DNA of 64,000 bases from Vicinamibacterales bacterium (GTDB lineage: Bacteria; Acidobacteriota; Vicinamibacteria; Vicinamibacterales; JAKQTR01). A model generated the notes under the pieces. The model had not been told where the DNA came from. It was given only the letters and a program-made list of their open reading frames with translations, and made no database searches. Both the position numbers and the translations under genes were made by a program. The stretch is from the NCBI GenBank assembly GCA_025456345.1, contig JALOKU010000001.1, positions 83,758 through 147,757 on the forward strand, given 5' to 3'. Shown one piece after another: positions 43,910-52,402 of this stretch (position 1 is its first letter; every line of letters begins with the position of its first letter).

Positions 43910-43917
43910 ACTATACT
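43910..43917. promoter_or_regulatory. Symmetric divergent promoter: overlapping -10 boxes on both strands
   Basis: The plus strand has TATACT (43912-43917) ending 7 nt before a GTG at 43925. The minus strand has TATAGT (43910-43915) ending 9 nt before the ATG at 43900. The two boxes share 4 bp, so one melted region could serve both directions. No -35 consensus is seen for either. Confidence 0.55.
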
Positions 43918-43924
43918 TCACGGC

Positions 43925-44839
43925 GTGCCCATGACTCGTCCTCGGGTCGCTGTCATCGCCAATCCGGCTGCGGGGCCCTCCTGGCGGCGCCGGCCGCCCG
44001 AGGCGATCGCCGCCGGGATCGAGCAGGTGCTCAGCCGGCACCACGCCGACGGGCAGGTGATGCTCACCTCAGGGCCCGGCCACGCGACGGCCCTCGCCCG
44101 TGAGGCGGTGAAGGCGGGCGCCGACCTCGTCGTGGCCTGGGGCGGCGACGGCACCATCAACGAAGTGGCGTCGGCGCTTGTCCACAGCCGGGCGGCGCTC
44201 GGCATCGTGCCCGTCGGTTCCGGCAACGGCCTCGGCCGGGAAGTCGGGGTCCCGTCGGGCCGCGAGGCGGCACTCGAGGCGGCGCTCGCCGGACGTGACC
44301 GCATGATCGACGCCGGCCAGCTGAACAGCCGCGCGTTCTTCAATACCGCCGGGATCGGCTTCGACGGCCACGTCATCGGCGTGTTCGCGTCGGCGACCTG
44401 GCACGTGCGCGGACTGCCGTCGTACGCGGCGGTTGCCATCCGGGAGTTGTTCCGCTACCGGCCGAGCGCCTACGTGATTCGCGAAGACGGACGGCCCGAC
44501 CAGGCTCGCGGCGCGCTGCTGATCTCGGTGGCCAACACGCGGCAGTGGGGCAATGGCGCGCTCATCGCTCCCGCCGCCCGCATGGACGATGAGCGGCTGG
44601 ACCTGGTCATCGTGCCGCCGCTTCCGCCCGCGGTCGTGCTGGCGAACATGTGGCGGCTGTTCTCTGGGTCGCTCGCGGGGTGGGCCACCGTCGAGACACG
44701 GCAGATACGCGCGGCGACGATTCTCGCGTCGCCGCCCGCCCCCGTGCAGGTGGACGGGGAGCCCGTGGGCGACCTCGCCGCGATCGAGATTCGCGTCATC
44801 CCCGCGGCGCTTCGGGTCCGCGTGCCGCGATCACGCTGA
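43925..44839 (+). CDS. Diacylglycerol kinase family lipid kinase (YegS-like)
   Basis: 304 residues. VAVIANPAAGPSW opens the kinase domain; DLVVAWGGDGTINEVASAL is the nucleotide motif and VPVGSGNGLGREVG the GxGN element. Residues beyond about 130 form the beta-sandwich domain with FFNTAGIGFDGHVIGVF and VQVDGEPVGD. Substrates may be diacylglycerol or another lipid alcohol. I set the start at GTG 43925 because it lies 7 nt after TATACT; ATG 43931 is the alternative. It overlaps the convergent dinB polymerase gene by 9 bp. Confidence 0.88.
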   Translation: MPMTRPRVAVIANPAAGPSWRRRPPEAIAAGIEQVLSRHHADGQVMLTSGPGHATALAREAVKAGADLVVAWGGDGTINEVASALVHSRAALGIVPVGSGNGLGREVGVPSGREAALEAALAGRDRMIDAGQLNSRAFFNTAGIGFDGHVIGVFASATWHVRGLPSYAAVAIRELFRYRPSAYVIREDGRPDQARGALLISVANTRQWGNGALIAPAARMDDERLDLVIVPPLPPAVVLANMWRLFSGSLAGWATVETRQIRAATILASPPAPVQVDGEPVGDLAAIEIRVIPAALRVRVPRSR

Positions 44840-45952
44840 CGCGGACCCCACGCCGCCGCCATCCTCGTCGTCGAACGGGAGCGCGCCGCTTCGCCCGGCC
44901 GGCCTTGGCGCCGGCGGTTGAGGGTGGTCGACCAGGCCGTGGAGGCTGACGCCGAGCAGCCGCACCGGCCGCGTTCCGGCCTCGGTCCGATCGAGCAGCG
45001 CCACCGCCCGCCGCGCCAGGCTGCCGGCGTCTCTGGTGGCCGGCAGCCGTGTGTCGCTGCGCGTGACGGTCGTGAAGTCGCCGTAGCGCACTTTGATCGT
45101 CACCGTTCTCGCAAACAGGCTCTTGCGGGACAGCCACTCGGCGTCCTCCTCCGCCATCGCGCTGATTTCCGCGGCGATCCGCGCGCGGTCGCCGAGGTCT
45201 TCGGCGAAGGTGCTCTCGGTGCCGACCGACTTGCGGGGCCGGAACGGCTCGACGGGACGGTTGTCGATGCCGTGCGCAAGGTCGATGAGCCACGTGGCGT
45301 GACTCCCAACCGTCTGGCGCAGCAGCTCCGGATCGGCCTGGCGCACGTCGACGAGGCGTTCGAGGCTGATGCTCCGCAGGCGTGCGGCGGTGACGGGCCC
45401 CACGCCCCAGAGGGCATCGACGGGCAGGCGTTGCAGGAACGCCTCCACGCGCTCGGGGGCCACCACCGTGAGCCCGTCGGGCTTCTTCCATCCCGAGCCG
45501 ATTTTGGCGAGGAACTTGTTGGGCGCGACGCCCGCCGACGCCGTCAGCCCTGTGGCCTCGCGGATCTGCGCCTTCAGGCGCCTGGCCACGCTGACGGCGA
45601 GCGGCTCGTTCCACGCGTTTTCGGTCACGTCGAGATACGCCTCGTCGAGCGAGACCGGCTCCACCAGAGGCGTGACGGCGCGGAACAGGCCGAACACCGT
45701 GGCAGAGACGGCCTGGTACTTCGCGAAGTCAGGCGGGACGACGGTGAGGTGAGGACAGAGGCGCACCGCCCTGGCCATCGACATCGCCGACCGCACGCCG
45801 AAGGCCCGCGCCTCGTAGCTCGATGCGGCCACCACGCCGCGCCGCTCCGGCCGGCCCCCGACGGCGACGGGCGTGCCGCGCAGCTCGGGCCGGTCGCGCT
45901 GTTCCACGGACGCGAAGAAGGCGTCCATGTCGATGTGGATGATGCGGCGCAC
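44831..45952 (-). CDS. dinB: DNA polymerase IV (Y family)
   Basis: 373 residues from a GTG at 45952. The Y-family active site is visible: IIHIDMDAFFASVEQ, the SSYEARAFGVRSAM steric gate region, SLDEAYLDVT with catalytic acidic residues, GVAPNKFLAKIGS, and helix-hairpin-helix LWGVGPVTAARL. The little-finger domain ends about residue 345, and the tail after it is proline-rich and acidic without a clear beta-clamp motif. A longer reading frame to the left end of the repeat region at 46020 would translate simple repeats and is rejected. Confidence 0.93.
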   Translation of the reverse strand: MRRIIHIDMDAFFASVEQRDRPELRGTPVAVGGRPERRGVVAASSYEARAFGVRSAMSMARAVRLCPHLTVVPPDFAKYQAVSATVFGLFRAVTPLVEPVSLDEAYLDVTENAWNEPLAVSVARRLKAQIREATGLTASAGVAPNKFLAKIGSGWKKPDGLTVVAPERVEAFLQRLPVDALWGVGPVTAARLRSISLERLVDVRQADPELLRQTVGSHATWLIDLAHGIDNRPVEPFRPRKSVGTESTFAEDLGDRARIAAEISAMAEEDAEWLSRKSLFARTVTIKVRYGDFTTVTRSDTRLPATRDAGSLARRAVALLDRTEAGTRPVRLLGVSLHGLVDHPQPPAPRPAGRSGALPFDDEDGGGVGSASA

Positions 45953-45960
45953 GGGGGAAG

Positions 45961-46056
45961 AATACAGAAGAGAGAAGAGAGAAGACAGAAGCAAGAAGCA
46001 AGAAGCAAGAAGCAAGAAGAAGACTCCCGCGGCAGCGTGTCTGCTTCTTGCTTCTG
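45961..46056. repeat. Purine-rich heptamer repeat (GCAAGAA) with a 15-bp inverted arm
   Basis: The plus strand has GAGAAGA repeats, then GCAAGAA four times in tandem (45991-46018). The 15-bp CAGAAGCAAGAAGCA at 45986-46000 is exactly complementary to 46042-46056, so the region can fold into a hairpin. It fills the divergent gap between dinB and the ABC exporter. The unit length (7 bp) matches the GC-rich arrays but the sequence differs. Confidence 0.75.
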
Positions 46057-46080
46057 ACCATTGCCAGCGCCCGATTCTGA

Positions 46081-46086
46081 TACCGT
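46081..46086 (+). promoter_or_regulatory. TACCGT -10-like element 6 nt before the ABC exporter start
   Basis: TACCGT ends 6 nt before the ATG at 46093. It fits the TANNNT spacing seen elsewhere, but is a poor hexamer and has no well-placed -35. Confidence 0.25.
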
Positions 46087-46092
46087 AGTCAG

Positions 46093-47940
46093 ATGGCTGC
46101 CAAGCGCACATTCAAGTTCTCAGAGGTGTGGGGCGAGGCGCGGGTCCTGGTGTGGGCGCACCGGCGGCGCCTCGCGCTCGGGTTCGGCCTGATGCTCGTC
46201 AACCGGACCGTGGGCCTCGTGCTTCCCGCGACATCGAAGTTCCTCGTGGACGACGTGATCGGGAAGGGGCGGGCCGACCTGCTGCCCACGCTGGCGCTGG
46301 CGGCCGCAGGCGCCACGATCGTCCAGGCGATCACGTCGTTCTCGCTCTCGCAGATCCTCAGCGTGGCCGCGCAGCGGGCCATCGCCGAGATGCGCAGGAA
46401 CGTCAACGACCACGTGATGCGGCTCCCGGTGCGCTACTTCGACACGACGCAGACGGGCCAGCTCATCTCGCGCATCATGAACGACGCCGAGGGCATCAGG
46501 AACCTCATCGGCACCGGCGTGGTGCAGCTGACGGGCGGGTTCGTCGAGGGCGGCCTGGCGCTCGGCGTGCTGTTCTGGCTGAACTGGCGCCTGACGACGA
46601 TCACGCTGGTGGTGCTCGTGCTCTTCGGCGGCGGAATGGCGTACGCGTTCAAGCGCCTGCGGCCGATCTTCCGGGAGCGCGGCGAGATCCAGGCCCAGGT
46701 GACGGGCCGCCTCGCCCAGTCGCTCGGCGGCGTGCGGGTCGTCAAGGCCTACGTGGCGGAAGACCGCGAGACGCAGATCTTCTCGGCCGGCGTCTACCGC
46801 CTGTTCGACAACATCCGCCGGACCATCACGGGCATCTCCGCCACCACGGCCGGCGCCACCGTGATCGTCGGCGTCGTGGGCGTGGTGATGATCAGCGTCG
46901 GCGGCCGTTCGATCCTCTCGGGCGAGATGACGCTCGGCGACTTCATCATGTACCTGTTCTTCACGGCCATGACCGTGGCGCCGGTGGTGTCGATCGCGTC
47001 CATCGGCACCCAGATCAGCGAGGCGTTCGCGGGCCTGGATCGCATCCGCGAACTGAAGCAGATGGCGACCGAGGACCAGGAGGACGCGTCGCGCGCCGCG
47101 CTGCCAGACCTCGACGGCGACGTCCGGTTCGACCAGGTGGAGTTCGAGTACACCGCCGGCGTCCCCGTGCTCAAGGGCGTCTCGTTCCACGCGCCGGCCG
47201 GGACGACGACGGCGCTGGTCGGGTCGAGCGGCTCGGGCAAGAGCACGCTGATCTCGCTCATCATGACGTTCAACCGTCCGAAATCGGGGCGCGTGGTCGT
47301 CGACGGCCGCGACCTGCGCGACGTGCGGCTTCGTGACTACCGCAGCCACCTGGGGATCGTGCTGCAGGACAACTTCCTGTTCGACGGCACGGTGGCCGAG
47401 AACATCGCGTATGCGAAGCCGGGAGCCACCCGCGACGAAATCCAGGCGGTGAGCCGCATCGCGCACTGCGACGAGTTCGTCCGGGGATTCCCCGAGCAGT
47501 ACGACACCGTGGTGGGGGAGCGCGGCGTGCGCCTGTCGGGCGGCCAGCGCCAGCGGGTGGCGATCGCCCGCGCGCTCCTGGCGGACCCGCGGATCCTCAT
47601 CCTCGACGAGGCCACCTCGAGTCTCGACAGCGAGAGTGAGGCGTACATCCAGGACGGCCTGAAGGCGCTGCGCCATGGGCGCACGACGTTTGTCATCGCG
47701 CACCGGCTCTCGACGATCCAGAGCGCGGATCAGATCCTGGTGCTCGAGGCCGGCGAGATCGTCGAGCGCGGCACGCACGCCGAGTTGCTCGCGCTTGGCG
47801 GACGCTACCGGCAGCTCTACGACAAGCAGCATCGGTTCGAGCTGGATCAGTTCATCAATCCCGGCGAGGACTTCACGCCGGAGCCGCCGAAGGCCGAACT
47901 GCCACAGCCCGCGCGGCGCGGGTCGCCGCGGTCGCTGTAG
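46093..47940 (+). CDS. ABC exporter half-transporter (MsbA-like, membrane domain plus ATPase)
   Basis: 615 residues. Six membrane helices occupy about 1-320 with ESRY-type coupling segments (RYFDTTQTGQLISRIMND, ERGEIQAQVTGRLAQSLGGVRVVKAY). The ATPase follows: Walker A GSSGSGKST, Q loop IVLQDNFLFDGTV, signature LSGGQRQR, Walker B ILILDEATSSLD and switch histidine AHRLS. It exports lipids or drugs as a homodimer. A proline-rich C-terminal tail ends at a TAG 6 nt before a G-rich heptamer array. Confidence 0.93.
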   Translation: MAAKRTFKFSEVWGEARVLVWAHRRRLALGFGLMLVNRTVGLVLPATSKFLVDDVIGKGRADLLPTLALAAAGATIVQAITSFSLSQILSVAAQRAIAEMRRNVNDHVMRLPVRYFDTTQTGQLISRIMNDAEGIRNLIGTGVVQLTGGFVEGGLALGVLFWLNWRLTTITLVVLVLFGGGMAYAFKRLRPIFRERGEIQAQVTGRLAQSLGGVRVVKAYVAEDRETQIFSAGVYRLFDNIRRTITGISATTAGATVIVGVVGVVMISVGGRSILSGEMTLGDFIMYLFFTAMTVAPVVSIASIGTQISEAFAGLDRIRELKQMATEDQEDASRAALPDLDGDVRFDQVEFEYTAGVPVLKGVSFHAPAGTTTALVGSSGSGKSTLISLIMTFNRPKSGRVVVDGRDLRDVRLRDYRSHLGIVLQDNFLFDGTVAENIAYAKPGATRDEIQAVSRIAHCDEFVRGFPEQYDTVVGERGVRLSGGQRQRVAIARALLADPRILILDEATSSLDSESEAYIQDGLKALRHGRTTFVIAHRLSTIQSADQILVLEAGEIVERGTHAELLALGGRYRQLYDKQHRFELDQFINPGEDFTPEPPKAELPQPARRGSPRSL

Positions 47941-47946
47941 GCGGCG

Positions 47947-48024
47947 GGGGAGAGGGGGACAGGGGATAGGGGATAGGGGACAGGGGATAGGGGATAGGGG
48001 ATAGGGGATAGGGGATAGGGGACG
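47947..48024 (+). repeat. Array of eleven 7-bp G-rich units (GGGGATA/GGGGACA)
   Basis: GGGGAGA, a 1-nt slip, GGGGACA, GGGGATA twice, GGGGACA, GGGGATA five times and a final GGGGACG. It begins 6 nt after the ABC exporter stop codon. The plus strand fits a multi-run G-quadruplex pattern. With the C-rich array at 48533-48615 it brackets the four-helix-bundle gene in inverted orientation. Confidence 0.9.
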
Positions 48025-48125
48025 ACACGGGTCCGAAAGTTGGCTTGGTTCCTGCACTGTCTTCGAGCGCGAGAACCGCGGAACCGCCGTTTTCGGCCTG
48101 TTGTCCGCGGAGCGCGTCGGTGAGT

Positions 48126-48500
48126 ATGGCAGTTATTGCATCGTTCAGGGACCTGACGGTGTGGCAGAAATCAATCACCCTCGCCGAGGGAGCTTACGCT
48201 CTGGCGGCGTCGCTTCCAGGGAAAGAACAGCTCGAACTCGCCTCTCAGATGCGGCGCTCAGCAAGCTCAGTCCCCGCGAACATCGCGGAAGGGCACAACG
48301 GGCGCTCCCGCCGAGCGTACGCGAACCATGTCGCCATAGCGCTGGGATCACTCGCGGAGTTCGAGAGCCACGTCGAACTCGCTGTCAGGCTGGGATTGGT
48401 CGACCCCGCAGCCGCCTTGCCGATCCTGGCGCGGGCCGGCGAGGTGAACCGTATGCTCCACGCGCTTGCCCGCAGGCTCAAAGCACCGCCGCTGGCGTAG
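48126..48500 (+). CDS. Four-helix-bundle protein (23S rRNA intervening-sequence protein family, S23)
   Basis: 124 residues from ATG 48126. The S23/IVP-type pattern is clear: FRDLTVWQKSITLAEGAY at the start, LASQMRRSASSVPANIAEGHNGRSRRAYANHVAIALGSLAEFESHVELAVRLG, and a last helix with RMLHALARRLK. Such proteins were found in 23S rRNA intervening sequences and also stand free in many genomes; their role is unclear. No rRNA or reverse transcriptase is near. G-rich and C-rich heptamer arrays lie on either side, so the gene sits in an inverted-repeat bracket of about 670 bp. Confidence 0.9.
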   Translation: MAVIASFRDLTVWQKSITLAEGAYALAASLPGKEQLELASQMRRSASSVPANIAEGHNGRSRRAYANHVAIALGSLAEFESHVELAVRLGLVDPAAALPILARAGEVNRMLHALARRLKAPPLA

Positions 48501-48532
48501 ACTCGCTGGCATTCCCTGTCGCCCTCTCTATC

Positions 48533-48615
48533 CCTACCCCCTATCCCCTATCCCCTACCCCCTACCCCCTACCCCCTATCCCCTACCCCCTATCCTTTAC
48601 CCCCTATCCCCTCAG
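48533..48615 (-). repeat. Array of about twelve 7-bp C-rich units (CCCTATC/CCCTACC)
   Basis: Units CCCTATC and CCCTACC alternate with one degenerate CTTTACC and a final CCCTCAG. It is the complement of the 47947 array. The pheT stop codon (48604-48606, CTA on the plus strand) is inside it, and the last two pheT codons are also built from array units. Confidence 0.9.
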
Positions 48616-51180
48616 CACCGCCCCAAGCTCCTCGGCCAGCGCCGTCGCGACCCGATCCCTGATCTTCCTGGCGTCCGCGTCGGTCAGCGTGCGATCGGGT
48701 GCCTGGTACGTCAGGCTGAACGCGAGGCTCCGTTTGCCCGCGCCGACCTGATCGCCGGCGTACTCGTCGAAGAGCGTCGCGCCGGCCAGCATCGGACCTC
48801 CGGCGGCCCTGATCACCTCGAGCACGCGCGCGACGGGCACCGAGCGGTCGAGCACGAAGGCGAGATCCTCCTTGACCGGCGGATAGACCGGCACCGGCCG
48901 CGTGGGGTTGCGATCGATCGCCTTCGCCAGAATCGGGTCAAGCTCCAGCTCGGCCACAATCACAGCCGGGCCCTTGAGGTCGAAGCGCTCTGCAACGGCC
49001 GGATGCAGCTCCCCGGCCCAGCCGACGGGCGCGCCATCCACGAGCACTCGAGCGGTACGCCCGGGGCGCAGCGTTGCGTGTTCGCCGGGCTCGAAGGTCA
49101 CTCCTGTGACCGCGAGCGCCTCGGCCAGTTCCTCGACGACGCCCTTCACGTCGAAGAAATCCATCGGCGCGCGATCCGCCGGCTGCCAGCCGTGCGGCGA
49201 CCGCGCGCCCGACACCAGAATGGCGACGCGCCGGGGCTCGTCCGGCAGCGCCTCGCCTTCCCTCGGCAGGAACACGTTGCCGACTTCGAAGCACGCGAGG
49301 CGATCGGTGTGGCGGCTGTTGGCAACGGCGGACTCGATGACGCCGGCAAGCAGCGTACGCCGCATCACGACGCGGTCGACGACGATGGGGTTGGCGAGCC
49401 GGACGTAGGCGACCTCGTCGCCACCCGCGTCGGCCGCTCGCAGCCGGGCCTCGCGCTCTGGTGAGGTGAGGCTGTAGGTGACGACCTCCTGGAGGCCTAC
49501 GCTCGCGAGCACGTCACGCACCTGCTCTTCCAGTTCGACGTCACGGTTCGGATGCGGCGGCGGGAGGACCTCGCCCAGCAGCGTCTCCGGGATGCGCGCG
49601 TAGCCGTAGATGCGCGCCACTTCCTCGACGATGTCGGCCCGGCCCACAACGCCCGTGCCGATGTCGAGGCGGTGGTCGGGCGCGGTGGCGCGGATGATCG
49701 CATGCGGATCGGCGTGATCGCCGGACACCTCGCACCCGAACTTCAGCGCCCGCAGGATGCGGACCACGTCGTCGAGCGGAATCCGCACGCCCAGCTGGCG
49801 TTCGATCTCCGCCGGCGTGATGTCCACCACCACGGGCTCCGGGCGGCCGGGATAGCTGTCCACGAGGCCGCGGGCCACGGTGCCGCCGGTCCACTGCCGC
49901 ATCAGCTCGAGCGCCCGCGCCACGCCCTTCTCGGCGAGGCCCGGATGGACGCCGCGCGAGAAGCGGTACGACGCTTCCGACGGGAGGCCCTGCGCCTTCA
50001 CCGTCTGCCGGACGCTGATCAAATCCCACGCGGCGCCCTCGAGCAGGACGCTCACCGTCCCGTCGGCCACCTCGGACTCGGCGCCGCCCATCACGCCCGC
50101 CATCGAGAGCGGGCCCTGTTCGTCGCAGACGAGGACCGTGAACGCGTCGAGCCTGCGGTCGACGCCGTCGAGCGTCCTGAGTGTCTCCCCCGGCTCCGCC
50201 CGCCTGGTGATGATCGTCGGCCGCTTCGACCCGGCCCGGCCGACGAGCACGTCCCAGTCGAAGGCATGGAGCGGCTCGCCCAGCTCGAACATCACGAAAT
50301 TGGTCGCGTCGACGATGTTGCTGATGGGCCGCGTGCCGGCCAGGCGCAGCCGCCGCTGCACCCAGTACGGGCTCGGCGCGACGCGGGCGCCTTCGAGCAG
50401 GCCGAGCACGAACCGCGGGTTCAGCCCGGGCTCGCGGATCTCGATGCCGACGCGGCCCGCGATGGGCGCACCAGTCAGCGTCACGCTCAAGGCGGGCGGC
50501 CTGAGCGGCGCGCCGGTCAGGGCGGAGATCTCCCGCGCGATGCCCAGCACGCAGGCGTTGCGCGCCATGTTCGGGTTGATCTTCACCTCGAACACGACAT
50601 CGCCCATGTAGTCGGCCGCCGCCGCGCCCACCGGCGCGTCGTCGTCGAGCAGGATGATGCCATCGTGGTCGTCCGAGATGCCGAGTTCCTTCTCGGAGCA
50701 GGCCATCGACGCCGACTCGACGCCGCGGATCTTCGCCCGCTTCAGCGTCATCACCTCGCGGCCCGGCTTGTGCCCGTCGTAGAGGACGGCGCCCTCGCGC
50801 GCGTAGACGATCTTCAGCGGTTTCGCCAGGGGTCCCGTGCCCTTGAGGTGGAAGAGGTTCGGCGCGCCGGTCAGCACGACGTGCTCGGTGATGGAGCCGT
50901 CGTCCACCCGCAGGAGGGTCAGGCGATCCGCGTTCGGGTGCGGCATCACTTCGAGGACCTGGGCGATGACGATCGTGGCCGGGTCCCAGGCAAGGCCCCT
51001 GGCGGGAGGGCCGCTGCGGCCCGCGGCGGGCAGACCCGCGATGGGCTGGCTGGCGGGCGCGAGGCCCACGTACTCGAGGTCCTCCACTTCGAGCCCGGCG
51101 AACGTCAGGCGGGAGGCGAGCTCCTCGGGCGAGTCGGTGATGGCGACGTAGTCGCGCAGCCAGGTCAGGGGAACGCGCAT
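48604..51180 (-). CDS. pheT: Phenylalanyl-tRNA synthetase beta subunit
   Basis: 858 residues, complete. The N-terminal tRNA-binding EMAP-type domain (about 40-165) includes QVLEVMPHPNADRLTLLRVDDG. B3/4 and B5 domains follow (about 215-490), with the catalytic-like core and the C-terminal ferredoxin-fold anticodon-binding domain (about 765-858) ending RDRVATALAEELGAVLRG. It forms the alpha2-beta2 enzyme with PheS. The start is 1 nt after the pheS stop. The last residues and the stop codon come from a heptamer repeat array. Confidence 0.95.
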   Translation of the reverse strand: MRVPLTWLRDYVAITDSPEELASRLTFAGLEVEDLEYVGLAPASQPIAGLPAAGRSGPPARGLAWDPATIVIAQVLEVMPHPNADRLTLLRVDDGSITEHVVLTGAPNLFHLKGTGPLAKPLKIVYAREGAVLYDGHKPGREVMTLKRAKIRGVESASMACSEKELGISDDHDGIILLDDDAPVGAAAADYMGDVVFEVKINPNMARNACVLGIAREISALTGAPLRPPALSVTLTGAPIAGRVGIEIREPGLNPRFVLGLLEGARVAPSPYWVQRRLRLAGTRPISNIVDATNFVMFELGEPLHAFDWDVLVGRAGSKRPTIITRRAEPGETLRTLDGVDRRLDAFTVLVCDEQGPLSMAGVMGGAESEVADGTVSVLLEGAAWDLISVRQTVKAQGLPSEASYRFSRGVHPGLAEKGVARALELMRQWTGGTVARGLVDSYPGRPEPVVVDITPAEIERQLGVRIPLDDVVRILRALKFGCEVSGDHADPHAIIRATAPDHRLDIGTGVVGRADIVEEVARIYGYARIPETLLGEVLPPPHPNRDVELEEQVRDVLASVGLQEVVTYSLTSPEREARLRAADAGGDEVAYVRLANPIVVDRVVMRRTLLAGVIESAVANSRHTDRLACFEVGNVFLPREGEALPDEPRRVAILVSGARSPHGWQPADRAPMDFFDVKGVVEELAEALAVTGVTFEPGEHATLRPGRTARVLVDGAPVGWAGELHPAVAERFDLKGPAVIVAELELDPILAKAIDRNPTRPVPVYPPVKEDLAFVLDRSVPVARVLEVIRAAGGPMLAGATLFDEYAGDQVGAGKRSLAFSLTYQAPDRTLTDADARKIRDRVATALAEELGAVLRG

Positions 51181-51181
51181 G

Positions 51182-52207
51182 TCAGAACTGCTCCAGGAAC
51201 CGCAGGTCGTTGGCGAAGAAGTACCGGATGTCCTCGATCTTGTGCATCAGCATCGTGATGCGCTGCGGGCCCATGCCGAACGCGAAGCCCGAGAACTCGC
51301 GCGGGTCGTAGCCGCCGTTCTGGAGCACCTCGGGGTGGACCATGCCGCACCCCAGGATCTCGAGCCACCCGCTCTGCTTGCAGACCGGGCATCCCCGTCC
51401 GTCGCACACGAAGCACTCGACGTCCATCTCGGCCGAGGGTTCCGTGAAGGGAAAGTGATCCGATCGGAAGCGCGTGCGGACTCCCGGCCCGAACAGCGCG
51501 TGCGCAAATGCGGTCAGCGTGCCCTTCAGGTCGGCCATCGTGATGTGGCGGCCCACGGCGAGGCCCTCCACCTGGTAGAACTGGATCTCGCTGCGCGCGG
51601 TGATCTGCTCGTAGCGGTAGCACATCCCCGGCAGGATGACGCGGATCGGCTGCGGGCAGCGCTCGCGCATGACGTGGATCTGCCCCGGCGACGTGTGCGT
51701 GCGCAGGATCACGTTCGGGGCCGTCGTGTAGAACGTGTCCCACATGTCGCGCGCCGGATGATGGGGCGGCATGTTGAGCAGCCCGAAGTTGAGTTCGTCG
51801 GTTTCCACCTCGCGGGAGCGGTAGATCTGGAACCCCATCTCTGCGAAGATCGCGTAGATGCGGCGCAGCGTCTGGGTGGCCGGGTGCAGCCGGCCCCGCC
51901 CGCGGCGGCGCCCCGGCGCCGTGACGTCGATGGCACCCGCGGCGAGCGCGCTGGCCAGTTCGGCGTGCCCGATGCGATCGGACGCCTCCTCGAACGCCCG
52001 CTCGAGGGCCTGCTTCACCTGGTTGCCGCGCTGGCCGAAGGCCTTGCGCTCCTCCTTCGGCAGCGTGCCGAGGGTGCCGAGCGCGGCCATCAGGGGCGCG
52101 CTGCGCCCGAGGCACGCCATGCGCCACTTCTCGAGCGCCGCCGAATCGGCGGCGGCCGCCAGCGCCTCGAGGGCGTCTTTCTCGATCTGATCGAAGTTCG
52201 TGGACAT
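51182..52207 (-). CDS. pheS: Phenylalanyl-tRNA synthetase alpha subunit
   Basis: 341 residues from ATG 52207. An N-terminal coiled coil (about 1-85) precedes the class II catalytic core: motif 1 region HPATQTLRRIYAIFAEMGF, motif 2 RVILPGMCYRYEQITARSEIQFYQVEGL and motif 3 GFAFGMGPQRITML. A four-cysteine zinc-like site CFVCDGRGCPVCKQSGW is inserted at about 265-280; this form is common in several phyla. The 195 bp upstream hold a GC hairpin at 52249-52266 but no T-box or attenuator that I can recognise. Confidence 0.95.
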   Translation of the reverse strand: MSTNFDQIEKDALEALAAAADSAALEKWRMACLGRSAPLMAALGTLGTLPKEERKAFGQRGNQVKQALERAFEEASDRIGHAELASALAAGAIDVTAPGRRRGRGRLHPATQTLRRIYAIFAEMGFQIYRSREVETDELNFGLLNMPPHHPARDMWDTFYTTAPNVILRTHTSPGQIHVMRERCPQPIRVILPGMCYRYEQITARSEIQFYQVEGLAVGRHITMADLKGTLTAFAHALFGPGVRTRFRSDHFPFTEPSAEMDVECFVCDGRGCPVCKQSGWLEILGCGMVHPEVLQNGGYDPREFSGFAFGMGPQRITMLMHKIEDIRYFFANDLRFLEQF

Positions 52208-52366
52208 AGGCGTTTCCGGGAGACCACCTAGCGTACAACGCCCGCGCGGCGGGCGCCAGCGCCCGCGAAGCCACGTGCCTCCACCCGCGACCGCGGGTGT
52301 CAGCGCGCCGCGGGCGGCGGGTCGTTGGCGAAGTGGGCGTGGACGATGCGCCACGCTATCAGCCGA

Positions 52367-52395
52367 TTGATCGCCGGTCAATCCTGCACTAACGT
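52367..52395 (+). promoter_or_regulatory. Sigma70-type promoter of the NosL-like gene
   Basis: TTGATC (52367-52372), 17 bp, TAACGT (52390-52395). The -10 ends 7 nt before the GTG at 52403, so the mRNA would be leaderless. Confidence 0.55.
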
Positions 52396-52402
52396 AGAAC
52401 CC

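Noticed and set aside
43901..44044. Upstream extension of the 216-residue membrane protein
   Set aside because: It would translate the divergent promoter and the start of the lipid kinase gene; the ATG at 43900 is next to a TATAGT box.
45953..46111. N-terminal extension of the dinB polymerase
   Set aside because: It would encode leucine/serine runs from the purine repeats. Y-family polymerases begin close to IIHIDMDAFF, which fits the GTG at 45952.
46120..48057. 645-residue open frame on the minus strand
   Set aside because: Complement of the ABC exporter. Its N terminus translates the heptamer array into PLSPIP repeats.
47947..48615. CRISPR array or diversity-generating retroelement
   Set aside because: The repeats are contiguous 7-mers with no spacers and no cas genes. 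A four-helix-bundle gene resembles Avd, but there is no reverse transcriptase or variable repeat nearby.
52208..52402. T-box or attenuator before pheS
   Set aside because: The gap has a GC hairpin (52249-52266) but no T-box consensus, no leader peptide rich in Phe, and no T-run.
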